Part shown: one piece after another, positions 38,594 through 48,617 of the stretch
Layout of the letters: every line of letters begins with the position of its first letter
How positions within the stretch are numbered: the first letter of the stretch is position 1
Assembly: GCA_009845995.1 (NCBI GenBank)
Contig: VXYK01000014.1
Coordinates: 6,920-70,919, forward strand
Direction: 5' to 3'
From: Acidimicrobiaceae bacterium
GTDB taxonomy: Bacteria; Actinomycetota; Acidimicrobiia; Acidimicrobiales; Aldehydirespiratoraceae
DNA length: 64,000 nt
The notes under the pieces: model-generated
Told to the model about the DNA's origin: nothing
Database searches by the model: none
Seen by the model: the letters and a program-made list of their open reading frames with translations, nothing else
Position numbers and translations under genes: made by a program

Positions 38594-41500
38594 GGTATGC
38601 CTTGGCGCTCTAGGGTGAAACCGTCCCAACGGTAGTGTTCGAGCAGGATCGCACCTAGACCCGCGTCGCGGATTACTTCGGTGATGGACAGTTCCGGTAC
38701 AGTCTTGTGGTCTCCCCAGAGCCGCTCGCTGGTTGCAATGAAATCCAGATCCAGATCCACCAGCAGACCGAACAAGGCTGCGTGGTTGTCTTCGGAGACC
38801 TTGGCGAAGGCGTCGTCGAGCAGCACGAAGCGGGCCGTGCCCCGTTCCGAGTTGTGGACTGCCTGCTGTTTCGCCAACGCGTCGCAGGACGCGGCTACGG
38901 CCGAAAAGAGGGGAAGATAGGTCACAAGTTTCTTCTCACCCTCCGACAGGGGTGTGGTGCGTCCAAGTCGAGAAACGTCGACGCCGCGCCTAACCATGAT
39001 CGCCATCTCGTGCCACTGCTTGTAGTCGAGGGTGTCAGCGATGAGTTGCTGGTACGGCAGGTCCGGGTGATCAACCCGCGCTTCGGCCAAGCGGTTCGAC
39101 AGCAACCCGCGGAGTTCGTTCTGTTCATCATCGGTGCGCAAGTCGGGGGTCTTAGCCAACAGTTCGACCAGGCGTTGTGTAGGCGTGTCGAGCTCGCCCG
39201 AGCGGCGCCAGCGAAGCTCCACACCCACTTTGTGCGCAGTGCTCACCACTCCGAGACGTTCGTTGGTCCGATCCACCAACCGCTTCGCACCGTGTATCTT
39301 CTCGGCGATCTCACCAGCTATGTGGCCTTGCAACAGTTGGCGCAACGCGTCATCCTGTTTTCGGTTCAGCAGGCTGTCAACCTGTCGGTACTGCTGTTGT
39401 ACGGCCTGTTCCTGCTCAGCCAGCGGCGCCCGGCCCGAAGGCCCCGTGACCTCTACGATCAAAGGTTGGTTCAGATCCGGGTGTAACGCCTCGGCGTCCC
39501 AACCCGCGCCCAGAGAATCCCTCCGGCGCTGAAGCGACTGCCGGACGCTTTCGGAGGACGCCTCGGCTTCCGCGGTGGGCAGCGACGCCAACGGGCCAAG
39601 CAGTTCTCGCAGGCCCTGCGCCCCAGCCGAATGTGCAACAGGAGCGTCGGTAACGCCCATCGCCGCGAGGTATCCCCGGGTGGTAAGCGCTTGGTCGAGT
39701 GAGACCCTCACGGCCTCGCACTTTGATTCCGCATGTTCGCGAATCTGTGCCGCGGTCTTGTGGGCGGCGACTGCTTCGGCTCTGTTACTCACCGCCTCGT
39801 GGCTCTCGTCGCGGAGTTCCGGTATGTGCTGTTCCACTTCATCGAGTTCCGCGCGACAGCGGTCGCGAGTGGCGACAACTTCGCTGTACTCGGCACCGAT
39901 GCTGTCCTCGATGGTCGCGAGGATTGCGTGTTTCTCTTCGTATGTCTTCTTGACACGCGCCAGTTCCGCACGCTCGGTATTGCAGGAGTCAGAAGTCTGC
40001 AGCAGACGGTCGGCCGCGTTGCGCCAATCGTCGACTGACCGGCCAAGAATGGTGATCCGCGACAGGCACTGCTGCAGGGTTGAATCAGTCTCGACGAGTT
40101 CGGCCCGTATTGTGTTGAGTCCTTGGTCTTCACGGGGCAACGACAGCGTTGTGGCCAGTCGGTGCAGTTCGTCGGAAACGTCGCTGTGGTACTTCTCGGC
40201 TTCGACCACTTTCTGTTCGGTCACATCACGCTGGGCCACTGCCTCTTCGAGCGTCTCGGTGTCGGCAGCTACGGTTGACAGTGCGGTTATGATCGGTTCA
40301 GTCACCGGCAGACGTGAACGCTGATCTCGGGCCTCCTGCAGGGACGCGCGGTATTCTTCTCGCTCCGCTTGGCTTTGCTGCAAAGCGTCTCGAGCCAACT
40401 CCAAACGCTGCGCAGCCTCTGCTCGGGCCTGTTCGAGGGCGGCCCGCCGGGCGGTAGCGCCGACGTGTTCCGCTCTCTGTTTGCTGTGGCGTCCGCGCAG
40501 CGGACCGACTTTGAACGAACCGTCAAGCGAGACGCACGCCACCGCCTCTGCAGTGGGATCGCACGAGATCGAGTCGAGCAGCTTGAGCATCGACCCCTCG
40601 GAGATCTCGCCGGCCAGCCTTTGTGGAACAGTCACGACGAGGTGTTCGCTCAGGGGGTTGCATACTCCACCGTTCACAACAGCGACAAGTTCTCCATCAG
40701 CAAGCATCAGTGCGTCATCACCGAGTTTTGCTGAGAGCAGGCCCGAGGCTTGCAGTCCCGCCTCGAGTCCGGCTCGCTGCCCATCGTCGAGGTGCTCCGC
40801 GAAGTCGATCAGGTCTGCTAGGCAGTATTCCGCATCGCTTTGCCACCCGAACCGGGGTGGGTCCGGTTCGGTCCGACGCGCCAATTCTTCGACGGCTGCA
40901 AGGGCCTCGCGCTCAGCGTCCTGCTCGCCGACCAGCCTCGACTCGACTCCCGCCAAGACACTCTGCCAATGTTCGACCAGCATGTCAGCTTCAGAGAGGA
41001 GGCTGACTCGCAGGCTGTCCAGGTCGTCGTGGACCACGCCGCCATCGTGAAAAGCGTTGTCGCCGCCGGTCAGGTCATCGTGACCGGATCCAGCAGCCAC
41101 GGACAGCGAAACCGTCCTAGCGAGAGGCTCGATCCCCGCAGTTTGGAACAGATCAGACACTTGCAAAGCCCAGCGTCGAACCTGACCGGCCCATGCCTTT
41201 CTGGCCGCGGCGAGACGACGATTGTTCTCGGTCAGGCGCTTCGAGGCTCTCTCAACGGCGCCGACAGAGTGCTCGTGGGTCAGCTCTGCCTGGCGGATCC
41301 GCCGCTCGCCTTCCCGTTCGGAAGTTAGCGCGTTCTCTACTTGATCTACATCGTCCCGCCGCCGTCGGACCGAGGCGACTACCGCGTTTATCTCACGCTC
41401 GACGGGTTTGGAATCGAAAGTACCAGGCTGTGATGCGTCGTCACCATCGGTTCCCACCTCGCCCACCAGCACTGGCCCTGGTGGTTTGCGGTCAAGTCCG

Positions 41501-42735
41501 CAGTTCCGGCTCATCTTGAGCACATCGGCCAAGGCGTCGTTGAGCCGCTGACGGTCATTTCGTCCACGGTTCGCCGCCTGAACCAAGCCCTCCCTGTCCG
41601 TTTGAACGCGTTCTTCGATTTCACGTACCCGCTGATCGGACCTCTCACACTGCTTGGCGAGTTCCGCGACATGATTGCGCAGACCTTCGAGTTGAAGACC
41701 CTCACGGTAGGCAGCCGACTTCTCCAACGCCTCGATCTCAAGTTGCAAACGCCGTTGGCTCCTAGTCGACTCTTCCATCTCCTCGTTGAGCTTGTTGAGT
41801 TGGGCTCCAGCCGCATCTACCGCACGGGCCTTTCGCTTCTCATCACGGACGCAGTCATCCAAGGCGCCGAGGCTCCCACTCGCCGCTTCGGTCCGTTGAC
41901 TCAGGTCACAAAGGCAATACGACCGGTACACGTCCAACAGCCCACGAACAGCTTCCAACGTTTTGGCCAGTTCCGCGACGCTGCGGCGATGCTCGTCAAG
42001 GTTCTCGAGGGGCTCGGCCGCTTCTGCCAAAGCCTGCTCGGACAGCGCCGGGAGCGATTCGACGAGGTGCTCCCGCAAATCCAAGTCGATGCGGTCTCCC
42101 ACTCGGGGGCTGCGGACTTTGTTGAGAAGACCGATGTGTGCCTCGATGGATGCACCACCGAACAGCCTCTGCTCGACGGCGTGTCGATAGTCGCGGCGGC
42201 GGCGTTCGACGAACACTTCATCACCTTCCAATGCGGCGCGCAAAACCTCGGTCGACAGCGCCACACCACCGGAGACCAGTTGGAAGTCGATTTCGGGGCG
42301 CTTGGAGGTGATGAACCACCATGTCGTCACCCGCTCAGACTGCCGGTTGGCTTTGATGCCGCATCCACACACTAGAAATTCACCCAGCCGCTCGAATTCG
42401 ATCCACAGATATCCGACCGGCTGAGGATCGTCTCTTCCGTTGAGCATCCACGACTTGAGGATCCCGCTCTGCTCACCCGCGGCGTCGATTCGGCCTTCGC
42501 TGGTAGTCAGCAGGAACGGCAACAGCATGTTCATGGCGGTCGACTTGCCAGAACCGTTGACCCCCCGCAGCAGCAACCGACCTCCTGCGAAGTGGAGCAC
42601 CTCGTTCTCGTACTGATAGACGTTGACGATTCCCGCACGGTTGAGCCGCCACCGCTCACTGACGGCACTACGAGGATCTTGGGACACTCCTATCTGTGAG
42701 TCCACGGCGAGCAAGGTACCACCCCGGTACGACAT
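38590..42735 (-). CDS. jetC: Wadjet type III JetC-like SMC/SbcC ATPase (TIGR02680)
   Basis: 1381 aa; Walker A LRGVNGSGKSTAMN, long coiled-coil, signature TPLSEGEKKLVTYLPLF, Walker B RFVLLDDAFAKV. Confidence 0.87.
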   Translation of the reverse strand: MSYRGGTLLAVDSQIGVSQDPRSAVSERWRLNRAGIVNVYQYENEVLHFAGGRLLLRGVNGSGKSTAMNMLLPFLLTTSEGRIDAAGEQSGILKSWMLNGRDDPQPVGYLWIEFERLGEFLVCGCGIKANRQSERVTTWWFITSKRPEIDFQLVSGGVALSTEVLRAALEGDEVFVERRRRDYRHAVEQRLFGGASIEAHIGLLNKVRSPRVGDRIDLDLREHLVESLPALSEQALAEAAEPLENLDEHRRSVAELAKTLEAVRGLLDVYRSYCLCDLSQRTEAASGSLGALDDCVRDEKRKARAVDAAGAQLNKLNEEMEESTRSQRRLQLEIEALEKSAAYREGLQLEGLRNHVAELAKQCERSDQRVREIEERVQTDREGLVQAANRGRNDRQRLNDALADVLKMSRNCGLDRKPPGPVLVGEVGTDGDDASQPGTFDSKPVEREINAVVASVRRRRDDVDQVENALTSEREGERRIRQAELTHEHSVGAVERASKRLTENNRRLAAARKAWAGQVRRWALQVSDLFQTAGIEPLARTVSLSVAAGSGHDDLTGGDNAFHDGGVVHDDLDSLRVSLLSEADMLVEHWQSVLAGVESRLVGEQDAEREALAAVEELARRTEPDPPRFGWQSDAEYCLADLIDFAEHLDDGQRAGLEAGLQASGLLSAKLGDDALMLADGELVAVVNGGVCNPLSEHLVVTVPQRLAGEISEGSMLKLLDSISCDPTAEAVACVSLDGSFKVGPLRGRHSKQRAEHVGATARRAALEQARAEAAQRLELARDALQQSQAEREEYRASLQEARDQRSRLPVTEPIITALSTVAADTETLEEAVAQRDVTEQKVVEAEKYHSDVSDELHRLATTLSLPREDQGLNTIRAELVETDSTLQQCLSRITILGRSVDDWRNAADRLLQTSDSCNTERAELARVKKTYEEKHAILATIEDSIGAEYSEVVATRDRCRAELDEVEQHIPELRDESHEAVSNRAEAVAAHKTAAQIREHAESKCEAVRVSLDQALTTRGYLAAMGVTDAPVAHSAGAQGLRELLGPLASLPTAEAEASSESVRQSLQRRRDSLGAGWDAEALHPDLNQPLIVEVTGPSGRAPLAEQEQAVQQQYRQVDSLLNRKQDDALRQLLQGHIAGEIAEKIHGAKRLVDRTNERLGVVSTAHKVGVELRWRRSGELDTPTQRLVELLAKTPDLRTDDEQNELRGLLSNRLAEARVDHPDLPYQQLIADTLDYKQWHEMAIMVRRGVDVSRLGRTTPLSEGEKKLVTYLPLFSAVAASCDALAKQQAVHNSERGTARFVLLDDAFAKVSEDNHAALFGLLVDLDLDFIATSERLWGDHKTVPELSITEVIRDAGLGAILLEHYRWDGFTLERQGIP

Positions 42736-42796
42736 TCCAAGAGTCTGCCAGCACCGGACGGCACGGAGCGCTGCGTCGTTCGTGTCTCAGAAGAGA

Positions 42797-43435
42797 CTAC
42801 GTCTCCTGACCCCGACGAAAGCCCTCCACGTCTGCAATGTCCTGTGTGCGCCCAGTTGCCAGTTTGTTTTTCACCAGATCATCCAAACCAATGAAGGGCA
42901 CCTCCAGTGAGTCCAGCTTGATCTCGACCCGTCGGCTCCAGCACGTCTCAAAATCAACTCCGGAGACGCTGGTCAGGATGTCGATTCGGTTCGGTGGCGT
43001 CCCCAACTGAACCACCTGGCCCTCCTCAGAGAAGTCCTGCACCGTCAGCCCGAGCGACCCGAAACCGAAGTCGTCCATCACCTTGACCATTTGCAAGGCG
43101 TTGTCAGGATCGGCCCAGATCCAAACATCCAGGTCCTTGGTCAAACGCGGATGACCGTGGGCCGCCACCGCATATCCCCCCACCACCAGGAACCGAACAT
43201 CATGCTTCAGGCACAACCGGATGAAATCCTGCAGGTCTTTTCCCAACAACATCTGCCGCCTCTGTTCCAAATTCAATGAGTAGTAGCACGCTTGCAGTTC
43301 TGCAACGTGCGATATCCGTTCGGCAGCCGTCCGCGTCAGCCAGAACCCTGCGTCCGGGTCCGGATCATCCAGCCGGAGTTTGACGGCCACCTTCGCAATC
43401 CCGACCTCAGGCACTGAGGTCGTAGGCATATCCAT
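42797..43435 (-). CDS. nucleotidyltransferase-like protein (DUF6036/AbiEii-like) with extra N-terminal module
   Basis: VRFLVVGGYAVAAHGHPRLTKDLDVWIWADPDNA; PPNRIDILTSVSGVDFE; 61 bp upstream of jetC, same strand. Confidence 0.7.
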   Translation of the reverse strand: MDMPTTSVPEVGIAKVAVKLRLDDPDPDAGFWLTRTAAERISHVAELQACYYSLNLEQRRQMLLGKDLQDFIRLCLKHDVRFLVVGGYAVAAHGHPRLTKDLDVWIWADPDNALQMVKVMDDFGFGSLGLTVQDFSEEGQVVQLGTPPNRIDILTSVSGVDFETCWSRRVEIKLDSLEVPFIGLDDLVKNKLATGRTQDIADVEGFRRGQET

Positions 43436-43502
43436 AGTGTCCACCCTAACGAGCACGCCGGGTCCTGCCAATAGACCACCCCGCGGGCGCAGCCGGTCCA
43501 GG

Positions 43503-44999
43503 TCATGGTTGGGCGCCGGCCATCAAGAGGCCCAAGTCTTCGACGGTGCAATCTTCGCGGTCGATGATCGCGACGATCCGACCTTCGAACATCACCGCCA
43601 CGCGATCGGCAAGCGCCAGCACCTCGTCGAGGTCTTCAGACACGACAAGCACGGCCGTCCCCTGTTCCCGCTGCGCGATCAAACGCTCGTGAATGTACTC
43701 AGCCGCGCCAATGTCGACGCCTCGAGTGGGTTGCGCCGCTATCAGCACCGCGGGTTCAGCAGACAACTCCCTGGCCATGATCAGCTTTTGGATGTTGCCG
43801 CCCGACAGAGCACTGGTGGCAGTGTCGATCGACGGGGTCTTGACGTCGTAGTGTTCGACGAGCCGACCGGCTCGCTCCCGCAGAGCGGGCAGCTTCAAGA
43901 ATCCCCAACGCGAATACTCCTGCGAGTCGTGGTTGAGCAACATCAGGTTCTCGCTGACACTGAACTGACCCACAGCGCCATGAAGCATGCGTTCCTCAGG
44001 AACAAAGGCGAGACCGGCCTCGCGGTAGCGTCTCGGGGAGGCTCCCGTGGTGTCCTGACCGTCGAGTCGGACCGATCCTTCGGTGACCGGACGCAACCCG
44101 GCCACTGCTTCACAGAGTTCGCGCTGACCGTTGCCCGATACCCCGGCGACACCGACGATCTCTCCAGCGGCCACCGCAAGACTGACCGCATCCACCGCTA
44201 ATGCGTCCCGGTCTCCCATCACGCTGAGATCTTTGAGTTCGAGTCTGGAGTCGCCGACCTCCACCGGGGGTTTGTCGGGAGCGAGTTTCACCGGCCGACC
44301 CACCATCATCTGGGCGAGTTGCTGGCGAGAAGTCTCCGCGGGTGTGGTCGATCCCGACACCTTGCCGTCTCGCAGCACGGTTATCCGGTCCGACAGCGCC
44401 ATTACTTCATGGAGCTTGTGAGAGATGAAGATGAGCCCTCGTCCGTCCTGGGCAATCTGCCGCAGGGTCACAAAGAAGTCGTTGACCTCCTGGGGGGTCA
44501 ACACTGCTGTCGGCTCGTCAAGGACCAGCAGTTGGGCATCCCGATACAGCGCCTTGAGGATTTCGACCCTTTGACGTTCGCCCACCGCGAGCTGCCAGAT
44601 CAAGGCATCCGGATCAACGTCAAGGCTGTACGTCTCCGCCAGTTCGGTGAGGTGATCACGGACTTGCCCCATGTCCGCGGTGCCGAGCCCCAGGGCCACG
44701 TTCTCGGTTACCGTGAAGGTGGGCACCAGCATGAAATGCTGGTGGATCATCCCGATACCGGCTTCGATCGCTGCTGCAGGAGAATCGACTCGTAGCGGAG
44801 CTCCTTCGAATGTGATGGTCCCCTCATCGGCGGTGTAGAGACCGAAGAGAATTTTCATCAAGGTGCTCTTGCCCGCCCCGTTCTCACCGAGGAGTGTATG
44901 CACTTCACCGCGACGGACATCGAAATCGACGTTGTCGTTGGCGAGCACACCGGGAAACCGTTTGGTGATTCCCCTCATCTCTAACATCGAGTCAGTCAT
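43503..44999 (-). CDS. nucleoside/purine ABC transporter ATP-binding protein (tandem ATPase, YufO-like)
   Basis: [16 protein letters not shown], second ATPase half with [15 protein letters not shown]. Confidence 0.88.
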   Translation of the reverse strand: MTDSMLEMRGITKRFPGVLANDNVDFDVRRGEVHTLLGENGAGKSTLMKILFGLYTADEGTITFEGAPLRVDSPAAAIEAGIGMIHQHFMLVPTFTVTENVALGLGTADMGQVRDHLTELAETYSLDVDPDALIWQLAVGERQRVEILKALYRDAQLLVLDEPTAVLTPQEVNDFFVTLRQIAQDGRGLIFISHKLHEVMALSDRITVLRDGKVSGSTTPAETSRQQLAQMMVGRPVKLAPDKPPVEVGDSRLELKDLSVMGDRDALAVDAVSLAVAAGEIVGVAGVSGNGQRELCEAVAGLRPVTEGSVRLDGQDTTGASPRRYREAGLAFVPEERMLHGAVGQFSVSENLMLLNHDSQEYSRWGFLKLPALRERAGRLVEHYDVKTPSIDTATSALSGGNIQKLIMARELSAEPAVLIAAQPTRGVDIGAAEYIHERLIAQREQGTAVLVVSEDLDEVLALADRVAVMFEGRIVAIIDREDCTVEDLGLLMAGAQP

Positions 45000-45037
45000 T
45001 GCCTTCCCAAGCTGGACTTGTTTGACGGTTCAATGGT

Positions 45038-45065
45038 GGGGGCGCGCCACTGTCGGCGCGCCCCC
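45038..45065 (-). terminator. strong stem-loop between binding-protein and ATPase genes
   Basis: GGGGGCGCGC-CACTGTCG-GCGCGCCCCC, perfect 10-bp stem. Confidence 0.7.
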
Positions 45066-45079
45066 TAAAGAAAGCGGGA

Positions 45080-46195
45080 TCAGCCGACCGTCGTTGTCAC
45101 TTCTCCTGCAATCACCGCGACGATTGTGGCATCACCCAGATCGTTGATTTCGTCGGGTACGTCCCAGTTGCCGGGTTCAATGACCAGACCACCGTTTTCA
45201 AGGTTGATCTCATAGCTTGAACCGCCGAGAACACCATTGTTGATGTCGTCAACCAGTTGCTGAAGGGCAACTTCCCAGCGGTAAACCTGGCTTGCCGCCA
45301 CGACTCCATCTGCCGCGGCACCGGTCTGGTTCGACTGCGTGCCGAACCACAGGACGCCTTCGTTCTCAGCGACGCTGATCGCGCCCACGGTCATCTGTGC
45401 CGTGCCGGTCAGGATGTCGGCACCGTTCTGCACAAACCCGGTGGCAGTCTCGGAAGCAAGCTGCACATCGGCAAACGATTCAATATATACAACGTTCACT
45501 TCCGCGCCGCCTGCTTCGGCACCTAGACGGAATCCGTCCACGTAGAGCTTGGCGTCACCGACTTCGATCGGTCCCACGATGCCGACGTTGGTGCCGAGTT
45601 CTGCCGCGAGAGTACCGAGAACATAACCACCCTCATTTGAAGCGGCTGTATATGCAGACACGTTCGGCAGCCCGAAGGTGTCGACCGCGGTACCCCAAGC
45701 AAAGGCGGTGTTGGGGAAGTCGGGGGCGATCTCTTGGATTAGGCCACCGTACTGCGAACCGTGCCCGATGACGAGGTCGTAGCCGTCCTCGGCGTACTGG
45801 CGAAGCGCAACACCGGCGTCTTCAACGATGAAGGTCCCCGGTGTGACGGCAATGTCAGATATTCCGGTCAGACGATCAACGCTATCGACGATGCTCTGAG
45901 TGAACGCCAAGTCGTTCTCGGCGCTTGGAGCGACGATTGCCACACGGAGTCCGGCACTGTCGCCGTCATCGGTTTCGGGTTCCCGGGTCTCCTCTTCGGT
46001 CATGTCCGAGTCATCTTCTTCAGCCATGTCCGAGTCATCTTCTTCAGCCATATCGGAGCCGCGCTCCTCCTCGACCATATCGGAGCCGTCATCACCAGAA
46101 TCGACCACCTCGGCTTCTTCGTCGTCACCACACGATGCAGCAAATAGGCTGAACGCGGCCAGCAAAGCCACTAGGAACAACATTGTTTTTTTCAT
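45080..46195 (-). CDS. BMP-family (Med/PnrA-like) ABC substrate-binding lipoprotein
   Basis: FAASCGDDEE lipobox, acidic DSDMAEEDDSDM linker, VIGHGSQYGGLIQEIAPDFPNTAFAW, SNEGGYVLGTLAAEL. Confidence 0.87.
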   Translation of the reverse strand: MKKTMLFLVALLAAFSLFAASCGDDEEAEVVDSGDDGSDMVEEERGSDMAEEDDSDMAEEDDSDMTEEETREPETDDGDSAGLRVAIVAPSAENDLAFTQSIVDSVDRLTGISDIAVTPGTFIVEDAGVALRQYAEDGYDLVIGHGSQYGGLIQEIAPDFPNTAFAWGTAVDTFGLPNVSAYTAASNEGGYVLGTLAAELGTNVGIVGPIEVGDAKLYVDGFRLGAEAGGAEVNVVYIESFADVQLASETATGFVQNGADILTGTAQMTVGAISVAENEGVLWFGTQSNQTGAAADGVVAASQVYRWEVALQQLVDDINNGVLGGSSYEINLENGGLVIEPGNWDVPDEINDLGDATIVAVIAGEVTTTVG

Positions 46196-46229
46196 TTTTC
46201 CCTCCTGGGTACTCGTGACTGAGCGGATA

Positions 46230-47165
46230 TCACCCGTCGCGACTGAATGGAACTGTGAGCGCTGCGGGTTGGTCAGCGGCCCGACGAGCAATGATCGCTA
46301 GCGCGATCACCGTCAGGACAGCGGGCGCCACGGTGGTGAGACTCGCCGTCGCCCCCGTGACAATACCCAGTGTTTTCCACTGTGTCACGGTTGCGGTGAT
46401 CAACCCGTAGAGCAGAGACCCGGCCAGCACTCCTACAGGACGCCACGCTCCGAAGTAGACGAGCGCCACCGCGATGAAGCCGATCCCATTGGTGAGATTG
46501 TTCTGAAACGTGCCGAGTTCGATGGTGAGCGCGGCACCGGCGAGTCCGGCCATTCCGTTTCCAACCAGCATCGCGATCGCCCTAGTTCGATAAACGCTGA
46601 CCCCCAAGGAGTCGGCTGCCTCAGGGCTCTCGCCAACGGCTCGGATGTTGAGCCCCAAGGTTGTGCGGTTGACAATGAGGGTCAACGCAGGAACCAGCAG
46701 CACGGCCAGATAGACCAGCAAGCTGTGGTTGAAGAACATGTCGCCGATGTGAGGGATGTCGCCTAACAGCGGGATCTTGAGATCGTCGAATGAAGGAATG
46801 CCGCGGGGTATACCGACCTGCTTGAGGAACAGCAGCTCGCTCATCCCCAGGCCGAACAGGTAGATGCCGATACCGCTGATGCCTTGTTCGGCCTTGAACA
46901 CGAGCGTCACTATCGCGTAGGCGACTCCCATGATCAGCCCCACTCCAAGGCCGACTCCCACTCCGAGCAGACGAGAGTCGGTTTCCAGGACTGTCCAGTA
47001 AGCGAAGAAGGCTCCCAATAGCATCACGCCGTCCACGCCCAGGTTCAGCACCCCGCTGCGTTGGCCGACGGCCTCGCCAAGCGCGGCGAGCAGATAGGGC
47101 GTGGCGAAGCGCATTGCGGAGGCGAACGTGGCCACCAACACCGAAAGCGTGAAGAATTCACTCAT
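46230..47165 (-). CDS. nucleoside/purine ABC transporter permease (YufQ-like)
   Basis: ATPYLLAALGEAVGQRSGVLNLGVDGVMLLGAFFAY; start at ATG overlapping upstream gene. Confidence 0.87.
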   Translation of the reverse strand: MSEFFTLSVLVATFASAMRFATPYLLAALGEAVGQRSGVLNLGVDGVMLLGAFFAYWTVLETDSRLLGVGVGLGVGLIMGVAYAIVTLVFKAEQGISGIGIYLFGLGMSELLFLKQVGIPRGIPSFDDLKIPLLGDIPHIGDMFFNHSLLVYLAVLLVPALTLIVNRTTLGLNIRAVGESPEAADSLGVSVYRTRAIAMLVGNGMAGLAGAALTIELGTFQNNLTNGIGFIAVALVYFGAWRPVGVLAGSLLYGLITATVTQWKTLGIVTGATASLTTVAPAVLTVIALAIIARRAADQPAALTVPFSRDG

Positions 47166-48540
47166 CGGTCTTTGCTTTCGCTGCGCGCGACGGCGCAGAC
47201 CCGTCATCATCGTCGGGGTCGGAAGACGCTGCGGACGACGGCGCAGACCCGTCATCATCATCGGGGTCGGAAGACGCTGCGGACGACGGCGCAGACCCGT
47301 CATCATCATCGGGGTCGGAAGACGCTGCGGACGTCGCTGCAGACCCGTCATCATCATCGGGCATAGCAACACCCGTGGACTGGGCCTCAGACTCGGCATC
47401 ACCATCAGGGACCGAAGATCCCGCTGACGGGGCCTGATCAGCGGTAGCGCCGTGGGTACGCATGCGGGAGATCTCCATCGCTTGGCGGAGACGGTCACGC
47501 ACACTGCTACTGCTCACCACGAACACCACGATCAGACCGTTGAGGCCGATGACCAACGCCGAATCGATCTGGATGGCTCGCTGCATGGCGTTCGCGCCAA
47601 CGAGCAGACCTCCGAACAGGAAAGACGACGGGATGGTCCACAGCGGGTGAAGTCCGCCGAACAGCGCGGCGACGATCCCGTTGAACCCCGACGACCCGGT
47701 GAACCCGAGTGACGATCCGTCGGTGATCAGCCGATGTGATTGGCTCCCGAACACCAGCACAGCGCCGGCCAGGCCACACATCGCACCCGAGTAGGTGAGC
47801 GCCAGCATGGTCATGCGCTTGAAGGGCATGCCCGCGTAGTTGGCCGCCGCTGAGTTGTGCCCCACCGCCCTGGTTTTGAATCCGACGGTCGTGCGCCACA
47901 GAAATACCCACGCAACCACCGAGGCGAGCAGGGCGATCACCACACCGAGGTGTAAACGGGTGCCTTCAATGAGGATCGGCAGGTCGGCGTTCTCCGACAG
48001 ACGCTCCGTCTGCGGGATGCGGGTCCCGCGTTCGATTTCGAGGGGGTCGATCAGCGGATCGCGCAGCAGGTAGTTCATCACCTGGATGGCGACGATGTTC
48101 AACATGATCGTCGAGAGGATTTCGTTGACGCCCAGATAGGCCTTCAACGCTCCCGGAATTGCTCCCCATATACCTCCGCCGATTATTCCGGCCAGCATCA
48201 CAACCGGTATTAGGACAATCGCTGGAAGGTTGGGCACAGCCAGCGCGGTGACCGTTGAAAGCAGCGCTCCCGCAACGATCTGACCCTCACCGCCGATGTT
48301 GATGACGCTGGCGCGAAAGGCAATACAAATGCCGGTGCCCACCAACAACAGCGGCATGGCCCGAACCGCGGTGTCAGCGAGTGCGTCGCCGCTGCCGAAC
48401 GCTCCTTTGACAAGTTCCCCGTATCCGACGAGTGGGCTGGCCCCAAGCACGATAATCACAACGGCGCCAACAGCGAGTGCTGCCAGAGCCGCTACGAGAG
48501 GGACGAGGCTCCCGCTGAACCGGTAGAGAAGGTTCATCAT
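47158..48540 (-). CDS. nucleoside/purine ABC transporter permease (YufP-like) with repetitive acidic C-terminal tail
   Basis: INIGGEGQIVAGALLSTV, VNEILSTIMLN; C-term SDPDDDDGSAPSSAAS x3-4. Confidence 0.87.
   Translation of the reverse strand: MMNLLYRFSGSLVPLVAALAALAVGAVVIIVLGASPLVGYGELVKGAFGSGDALADTAVRAMPLLLVGTGICIAFRASVINIGGEGQIVAGALLSTVTALAVPNLPAIVLIPVVMLAGIIGGGIWGAIPGALKAYLGVNEILSTIMLNIVAIQVMNYLLRDPLIDPLEIERGTRIPQTERLSENADLPILIEGTRLHLGVVIALLASVVAWVFLWRTTVGFKTRAVGHNSAAANYAGMPFKRMTMLALTYSGAMCGLAGAVLVFGSQSHRLITDGSSLGFTGSSGFNGIVAALFGGLHPLWTIPSSFLFGGLLVGANAMQRAIQIDSALVIGLNGLIVVFVVSSSSVRDRLRQAMEISRMRTHGATADQAPSAGSSVPDGDAESEAQSTGVAMPDDDDGSAATSAASSDPDDDDGSAPSSAASSDPDDDDGSAPSSAASSDPDDDDGSAPSRAAKAKTDE
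47189..47368. repeat. intragenic 48-bp minisatellite (16-aa unit), 3 full + 1 partial/degenerate copy
   Basis: gacggcgcagacccgtcatcatcatcggggtcggaagacgctgcggac at 47189, 47237, 47285, degenerate at 47333. Confidence 0.9.
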
Positions 48541-48617
48541 CGAACGATGATGATTATGGGTGCTCGCACAGGCATCGGATCATAACTCACACGGACATCG
48601 GGCGCACGAACATCAGA

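Noticed and set aside
47189-47368. 48-bp repeats as a possible CRISPR
   Set aside because: Units are contiguous with no unique spacers and encode an in-frame protein tail.
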